Assembly (NCBI GenBank): GCA_016719885.1
Contig: JADJYF010000006.1
Coordinates: forward strand, 290,817-354,816
Length of the DNA stretch: 64,000 bases
Reading direction: 5' to 3'
Source of the DNA: Pseudomonadota bacterium
GTDB taxonomy: Bacteria; Pseudomonadota; Gammaproteobacteria; Ga0077536
How positions within the stretch are numbered: position 1 is the stretch's first letter; each line of letters starts with the position of its first letter. The position numbers were made by a program, and so were the translations under genes. Shown piece after piece: positions 59,385-64,000 of this stretch. Under the pieces are notes generated by a model that saw nothing but the letters and a program-made list of their open reading frames with translations, was not told where the DNA came from and did no database searches.

Positions 59385-61790
59385 ATGGCAAGTTCGCCAC
59401 AGACCGCTACTTCATTGCCGTCAGCCATCGGCCGCTTCCAGCCCATCCGAGTGCTCGGCCATGGCGGGCAGGGCGTGGTGTACCTGGCGTTCGACCCCAA
59501 GCTCGATCGCGAAGTCGCACTCAAGGTGCTCAATCATCGCGCGCGCGACCCGGCCAAGCTGCTCAACGAAGCGCGCAACGTCGCCAAACTCGATCATCCG
59601 AACATCGTCGGCATGTTCGAAATCGACCTCGACGCGCAACCGCCCTACCTCGTTTACCAGTTCGCGCCCGGGCGACCGCTGGCCGAATTCGTCGGCGGCG
59701 GCGGCGAGTCGATGCCGACCAAGCGCGTGGTGGAGGTCATGATCCGCGTGCTGGACGCCATCCACTACGCCCATGGCCAGAACGTCCTGCACCGCGATCT
59801 CACGCCGGCCAATATCCTGCTCGACGACAGCGACCAGCCGCGCATTCTCGATTTCGGCATCTCGGTCGCGCTCAACGACTCCACCGGCCGCCACGACATC
59901 GCCGGCACGCCCAATTACCTGGCGCCGGAAATTCTCAACAATCAACCCGCCGGGCCGGGCTCCGACCTGTTCGCGCTGTGCGTGGTGATGCACGAGATGC
60001 TGACCGGCAAGCGGCTGTTTCACGCCGACAGTTCGATGGCGGTGATCTACAAGATCATCAACGAGCGCATCCTGCCGCCGTCGATGAGCCGCGAGGGCAT
60101 CGATGCGGCGCTCGACGCGGTGGTGATGAAGGGCCTGGAAAAAGATCCGACGCAGCGTTTCCAGAGCGCCGGCGCGATGCGCGACGCGCTCAAGGATTAC
60201 CTGCAACCGCAGACCGCGAACGCTCCCGCCGCGCCGGCCACCGGCAGCAACGATGTCAAGGGTGCGATTGCCTTCCTGCAACGACGCATGACACGCAAGC
60301 CGGATTTTCCGGCGGTGTCGCGCCATATATCCGAGATCAACAGCAAGGCCGACGCGCGCGCGCAAAGCCACGTGAACGACCTGGCCGGCACCATCCTCAA
60401 GGACTATGCCCTGACCACCAAGCTGCTGAAGGTGGTCAACTCGGCGGTCTACGGCCAATACGGCGGCTCGATCAGCACCGTCAGCCGTGCCGTGGTAATC
60501 CTGGGCCTCGAACAGGTGCGCGCCATCGCGCTCGGCATCATCATTTTCGAACACATGCGCAACGGCGACCAGGCCGCGCAGCTCAAGGATGCCGCCTGCA
60601 CCTCGTTCCTGAGCGCGATGCTCGCGCGCAGCATCTGCCAGGGCGAACAACCGCGCTTCAATTCCGAAGAAGCCTTCATCGGCGCGATGTTCCATCGCCT
60701 CGGCCGTCATCTGGCCATCTACTACTTCCCCGACGAGTATCGCGAAGTGCAGGCTTTGATCGAAAGCCGCGGCATGGACGAAGCGGCCGCAGCGCGCGAA
60801 GTGTTCGGCGCGGACTTCCACGAGTTCGGCGTCGCCATCGGCCGCGAATGGAACCTGCCCGACAGCATCCTGCAGGCCATGCGTCCGCAGCGTGCGGGAC
60901 GGGTGCGCGCCGGCGCCACACCCGAACAGCTGATTGCGCAGTTTTGCGTGTTCAGCAACGAGGCCGCCGAAATCGCCAGCGGTGACGGCCGCGACATGGA
61001 GCAGCAGCTCAAAAGCCTGCTCGAGCGCTACGGCGATTGCGTGAAGATAGACACGCCCAAGCTCAAGGCCACCGTCATCGACGCCGTCAATGCCACGCGC
61101 GAATACGCGGGCATGATACGTACCGAACTCGCCACCGCGCCGCTGCTCGGCAAGGTCGAACGCGCGATGCGCGACAGCCGCGACGACAGCGCGGCGCCGT
61201 TGGACGAGGAACCCGGCGACGCGCCGCTGGATGCGCAGGCCACGCAACGCTTCCTGGTGGAATCCGAGGCCGAACGCGGCGTGCGCCGTCATTCCTTCCT
61301 GACCAACGCCATCGCCGAACTGACCAACGCCATCATCGAGCGCGCCTCGGTCAACGACATGTTCACCATGGTGCTGGAAGCCTTGTTCCGCAGCATGGGC
61401 TTCGACCACGTGGTGCTGATGATCCGCGACCCGGCGCGCAAGTCCTTCGTCGCGCGCTTCGGCTTCGGCACCGACATCGAAGCCCTGAAGCCGAGCTTCG
61501 AATTCCGCGCCGAGGGCGGCGACGACATCTTCACTGCGGCCGTGCAGAAAGGCCGCAACGCGGTGATCGTCGATACCAACGATGAACGCTATCGCGACTC
61601 CATCCCCGAATGGTGCCGCAAGCTCACCCAGCCGCGTTCCATCCTGGTGTTCGCGGTGCTGGTCAACAAGGTCTGCATCGCCGTCATCTATGCCGACTGC
61701 TGCAGCGACACCATCCGGGTGAACGCCCAGGAAGTGCAGTTGCTGAACACCCTGGTCAAACAGCTGACCCTGGGCGTGCGTCAGCGCTGA
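59385..61790 (+). CDS. Serine/threonine kinase - HDOD - GAF signalling protein
   Basis: An 801-residue mosaic. Residues 16-275 are a Hanks-type kinase: LGHGGQGVVYLA (P-loop), EVALKVL (Lys47), HRDLTPANILL (catalytic Asp138, with Thr where Lys of HRDLKP is usual), LDFGIS (DFG) and GTPNYLAPEIL. Residues about 290-500 are an HDOD domain (LAGTILKDYALTTKLLKVVN; VSRAVVILGLEQVRAIALGI). Residues about 630-800 are a GAF-like domain (NDMFTMVLEALFRSMGFDHV; VLVNKVCIAVIYAD). No membrane segment is seen, so it is probably cytosolic. It interrupts the usual smpB-ratA pair. HDOD proteins often act in nucleotide or stress signalling, but partners here are unknown. Confidence 0.9.
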   Translation: MASSPQTATSLPSAIGRFQPIRVLGHGGQGVVYLAFDPKLDREVALKVLNHRARDPAKLLNEARNVAKLDHPNIVGMFEIDLDAQPPYLVYQFAPGRPLAEFVGGGGESMPTKRVVEVMIRVLDAIHYAHGQNVLHRDLTPANILLDDSDQPRILDFGISVALNDSTGRHDIAGTPNYLAPEILNNQPAGPGSDLFALCVVMHEMLTGKRLFHADSSMAVIYKIINERILPPSMSREGIDAALDAVVMKGLEKDPTQRFQSAGAMRDALKDYLQPQTANAPAAPATGSNDVKGAIAFLQRRMTRKPDFPAVSRHISEINSKADARAQSHVNDLAGTILKDYALTTKLLKVVNSAVYGQYGGSISTVSRAVVILGLEQVRAIALGIIIFEHMRNGDQAAQLKDAACTSFLSAMLARSICQGEQPRFNSEEAFIGAMFHRLGRHLAIYYFPDEYREVQALIESRGMDEAAAAREVFGADFHEFGVAIGREWNLPDSILQAMRPQRAGRVRAGATPEQLIAQFCVFSNEAAEIASGDGRDMEQQLKSLLERYGDCVKIDTPKLKATVIDAVNATREYAGMIRTELATAPLLGKVERAMRDSRDDSAAPLDEEPGDAPLDAQATQRFLVESEAERGVRRHSFLTNAIAELTNAIIERASVNDMFTMVLEALFRSMGFDHVVLMIRDPARKSFVARFGFGTDIEALKPSFEFRAEGGDDIFTAAVQKGRNAVIVDTNDERYRDSIPEWCRKLTQPRSILVFAVLVNKVCIAVIYADCCSDTIRVNAQEVQLLNTLVKQLTLGVRQR

Positions 61791-61869
61791 CCGCAACGGC
61801 CGTGGCGAGCGCCGATGGGGCTATAATGCCGCCCCCAGAGCCACGCCACAGCCGACAGCCAGCGCGACC

Positions 61870-62352
61870 ATGAGCGGTAAATCCAGCAAAGCAAAGCAGC
61901 AGCCGAGTTCGATCGCGCAGAACCGCAAGGCGCGCCACGACTTCACCATCGAAGATACCTTCGAGGCCGGCCTGGTGCTCGAAGGCTGGGAAGTGAAAGC
62001 CGCGCGCGCCGGCAAAGTGCAATTGCGCGACGCCTACGTGCAGTTCAAGAACGGCGAAGGCTTCCTGTTCGGCGCCCTCATCAACCCCTTGCCGTCGGCC
62101 TCGACCCACGTCAATCCCGACCCCGGCCGCTACCGCAAGCTGCTCATGCATCGCGTCGAACTCGACCGCATGATGGGCGCCATCGAGCGCAAGGGCATGA
62201 CCGCGGTGGCGCTGGCCATCTACTGGAAGAACGGCCGCATCAAGGCCCAGATCGGCCTCGCCCGCGGCAAGAAGCAGCACGACAAGCGCGCCGCCGAGAA
62301 GGACCGCGACTGGGGCCGCGAAAAGGGCCGCATCTTGAAAGGCGGGAGGTAA
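61870..62352 (+). CDS. smpB: SsrA-binding protein SmpB
   Basis: SmpB binds tmRNA and guides it into stalled ribosomes for trans-translation. The 160-residue protein shows IAQNRKARHDFTIEDTFEAG, LVLEGWEVKAARAGKVQLRD, NPDPGRYRKLLMHRVELDRM, the conserved AIYWKNGRIKAQIGLARGKK, and a basic tail (KKQHDKRAAEKDRDWGREKG). Its RNA partner ssrA begins 32 bases after the stop codon. Confidence 0.98.
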   Translation: MSGKSSKAKQQPSSIAQNRKARHDFTIEDTFEAGLVLEGWEVKAARAGKVQLRDAYVQFKNGEGFLFGALINPLPSASTHVNPDPGRYRKLLMHRVELDRMMGAIERKGMTAVALAIYWKNGRIKAQIGLARGKKQHDKRAAEKDRDWGREKGRILKGGR

Positions 62353-62383
62353 TCCCCATCTTCCTGTACACTCACCTTTCCCC

Positions 62384-62745
62384 GGGGGCGTCACGGTTTC
62401 GACGTGGGTATGAAACCCAAGGGGCATGCCGAGGCGCAGAACACCTCGTAAATCCATCTGCAGCCAATTTAGTTGCCAACGACGACAACTACGCACTCGC
62501 TGCTTAAAACCCAGTAGGGTGCCGTCTGACCGGAGCCGTGCTTGTGCGTCCGTCCTCAGGCGTCATATCTCACAAGATCGCGACGGAAGCTCGTCCAGGG
62601 CAGAAGCGCTAAAAAAACACTGGACTCGCTGTCTGTCTTCCCTGCCGGTCGGGTAGCAGCCAGTTAAATCAATGATTCGGCTAAGCATGTAGAACCGACG
62701 GCAGAGGACTTGCGGACGCGGGTTCGACTCCCGCCGCCTCCACCA
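62384..62745 (+). ncRNA. ssrA: Transfer-messenger RNA (tmRNA)
   Basis: The sequence has both ends of tmRNA: 5' GGGGGCGTCACGGTTTCGAC and 3' GGTTCGACTCCCGCCGCCTC then CACCA. The 7-bp acceptor stem pairs GGGGGCG with CGCCTCC (one G-U), and the encoded CCA is present. The tag reading frame at 62475-62507 is GCC AAC GAC GAC AAC TAC and so on to TAA, giving ANDDNYALAA, one residue different from the E. coli tag ANDENYALAA. It is a single-piece tmRNA of 362 nt directly after smpB. The 3' end appears to have been used as an attachment site by the downstream integrase. Confidence 0.97.
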
Positions 62746-62750
62746 TAAAT

Positions 62751-62785
62751 GGATAAGCCAATGATTGAATTGATTGGCTTTATCC
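62751..62785 (+). terminator. Hairpin immediately after ssrA
   Basis: ggataagccaat (62751-62762) pairs with attggctttatcc (62773-62785), with one bulged base, five bases after the tmRNA CCA. It is followed by tgccttcttc rather than a clean T-run. It could be the ssrA terminator or part of the attachment region left by integration; the sequence alone does not decide. Confidence 0.5.
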
Positions 62786-62826
62786 TGCCTTCTTCGATGC
62801 TATTGCGACTCGCCTAGTACAACGTT

Positions 62827-64000
62827 TTGGGTGCGGAGCGAGGTCGCCGTCACCAGAGGCCCCCCCCCTCCTCATCTTCAGCATCCGCCGATGGAGGATT
62901 CAATTTTCGGATTTCCGTCCGAAGCCCTCCTGCGCCCATACTTCGGGCAACGAGAAATTAAAAAATCGCTGGATGCCGAGCGCTTGTCCGAGGCCTTTGG
63001 AAATCTTCAATCCGTCATTGACGAATACGTCGCTGAGAAGCTCACGCCACCATCTTGCTGGACGGCCAAGACGCACGAGGAGAACAAGGCCATCTTCGAG
63101 CTATTGGTTGCACTCGTTGGCGATGTGCCTGTGAGCACAATTGATGGGGCTGTTGCACGCCACGTTAAGCAAACTGTTCAGAAGCTCCCTCCCAACATGA
63201 ACAAGTCCCCGCTCTACCGGAATAAGTCGGTGAGCGAGGTTGTCGCCATGAATCCAGCCGACACGCTGGCAGTAAACTCAGTTAACAAATATCTCAATCG
63301 GATTTCGTCGCTTTTTGATTGGGCTTTTGAACCAGCGCTACGTTTCGTTTAATCCGTTTTCTGGCCTTGGTCTCAAGAAATCCAAAAGAGCACATGAGGA
63401 GAAAGACGAGTTTAGCCAAAGCGACTTGGCAGCTCTTTTCGGATCTGAGATTTTTGCCCAAGGTGAATTTCGACATCCCTACTATTACTGGCTCCCCCTA
63501 CTCGGCCTGTACACGGGCGCTCGCCTGGAAGAAATCTGCCAGTTGCACCGACGACATTCGGAAAGAAGGAGGAAGTCTGGGTTATCGACATAAACGACCA
63601 GGACGAGAAACGCATCAAGACGGGCGCTGCACGGAGACTTGTTCCTATTCACTCTGAGCTACAACGGTTAGGCCTTTTTGGAATATGTGGACGAGCTTCG
63701 TAGCAAGGGCGAAACGCGACTCTTTCCAGAACTCAAACGCCAGCGGGACGGCTACTCTCAAGCCGCCGGAAGTGGTTTAACGGACGCTACCGTCATGTTT
63801 TGGTGTTTCGCATTGCAAGAGGACGTTCCATAGTTTCCGGCATACGTTCATCAACTACCTAAAGCAGAAGGACCAGGACGAAAAGAAAAATTGGAGGGCT
63901 CGTGGGCCAGTCTGATTCCTCGGTGACGACGGGACGGTACGGCAAGCCCTACCCTCCAGAAACTCCTGATTGAACTCGTGAAGATAGTTCGATTTCGGCT
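62827..64000 (+). pseudogene. Tyrosine recombinase (phage/island integrase), multiply frameshifted, runs off window
   Basis: Joined across frames, the region encodes a tyrosine integrase. It has FRI/PSEALLRPYFGQREIKKSL (N-terminal arm-binding type), a core-binding region ending VNKYLNRISSLFDWA, then NPFSGLGLKK, catalytic Arg in LLGLYTGARLEEICQL, HSFRHTF (His-x-x-Arg) and the tyrosine in TTGRYGKPY. About nine single- or double-base indels are needed (near 62913, 63325, 63547, 63569, 63674, 63770, 63800, 63888 and 63964), several in homopolymers. The motifs themselves are intact. GC is visibly lower than in the rest of the window. The start is uncertain. It lies just downstream of ssrA, a common integrase target. 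Confidence 0.85.

Noticed and set aside
59421..61796. A 791-residue minus-strand open frame opposite the kinase-HDOD-GAF gene
   Set aside because: The plus strand has complete kinase, HDOD and GAF motifs; the antisense frame is His/Asp/Val-rich without motifs.

Overview
The window comes from a high-GC proteobacterium, almost certainly a gammaproteobacterium. The evidence is gene order: leuB-asd-fimV-truA-trpFBA-accD-folC-dedD-cvpA-purF(-metZ), dnaJ-dapB-carAB-greA-rlmE-ftsH-glmM, hrcA-grpE-dnaK-dnaJ, and smpB-ratA-rnfH-bamE-fur-recN-nadK are classic gammaproteobacterial blocks, and FimV, DedD, BamE and RatA are proteins of that class. I cannot name the genus. Coding density is very high. No stretch over about 300 bases lacks a gene or RNA; the longest gap is the divergent pyrG/fhs spacer (3758-4040, 283 bases), in which I recognise no specific site.

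Layout. 1-5711: eno (cut by the window edge), kdsA and pyrG on the minus strand, and fhs (formate-tetrahydrofolate ligase) diverging. 5712-12000: a minus-strand accessory block with a SIMPL-domain protein, an aromatic-amino-acid-type decarboxylase, a Prx5 peroxiredoxin, a hydroxypyruvate reductase-like dehydrogenase, a malyl-CoA lyase-like enzyme and serine-glyoxylate aminotransferase. The last three, with Eno and Fhs, are steps of a serine-cycle-like glyoxylate/C1 route. 12158-13500: metZ behind a SAM-II riboswitch that appears to work by transcription attenuation. 13570-20449: a cyclase-ATPase-TPR regulator, a DyP-peroxidase/P450-like fusion and its overlapping companion gene. 20579-35518: the purF-to-leuB block (purine, folate, fatty acid, tryptophan, leucine and aspartate-family synthesis plus FimV). 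35644-37675: dapC-dapD. 37707-49231: glmM, ftsH, rlmE, greA, carBA, a Rieske protein, a Gfo/Idh oxidoreductase and dapB. With asd and dapBCD, much of the succinylase lysine/peptidoglycan pathway lies in this window. 49266-54222: the dnaJ-dnaK-grpE-hrcA heat-shock cluster with a sigma-32-like promoter before dnaK. 54334-59205: nadK, recN, fur, bamE, rnfH, ratA. 59385-61790: a kinase-HDOD-GAF signalling protein inserted between ratA and smpB. 61870-62745: smpB and ssrA (tmRNA). 62746-64000: lower-GC sequence with a tyrosine recombinase gene broken by about nine small frameshifts, which looks like the edge of an island integrated at the 3' end of ssrA.

Dispersed repeats: two families of REP-like palindromes (two paired copies each) sit in intergenic or gene-end positions, and a 153-bp MITE-like element with 16-bp terminal inverted repeats separates greA from rlmE. 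One REP supplies the stop codon of the decarboxylase gene.

The most interesting signals are the SAM-II attenuator of metZ, the DyP-P450 fusion with its companion, the malyl-CoA lyase-like protein with altered active-site motifs, the mosaic signalling proteins, and the integrase whose frameshifts suggest sequence error rather than decay.
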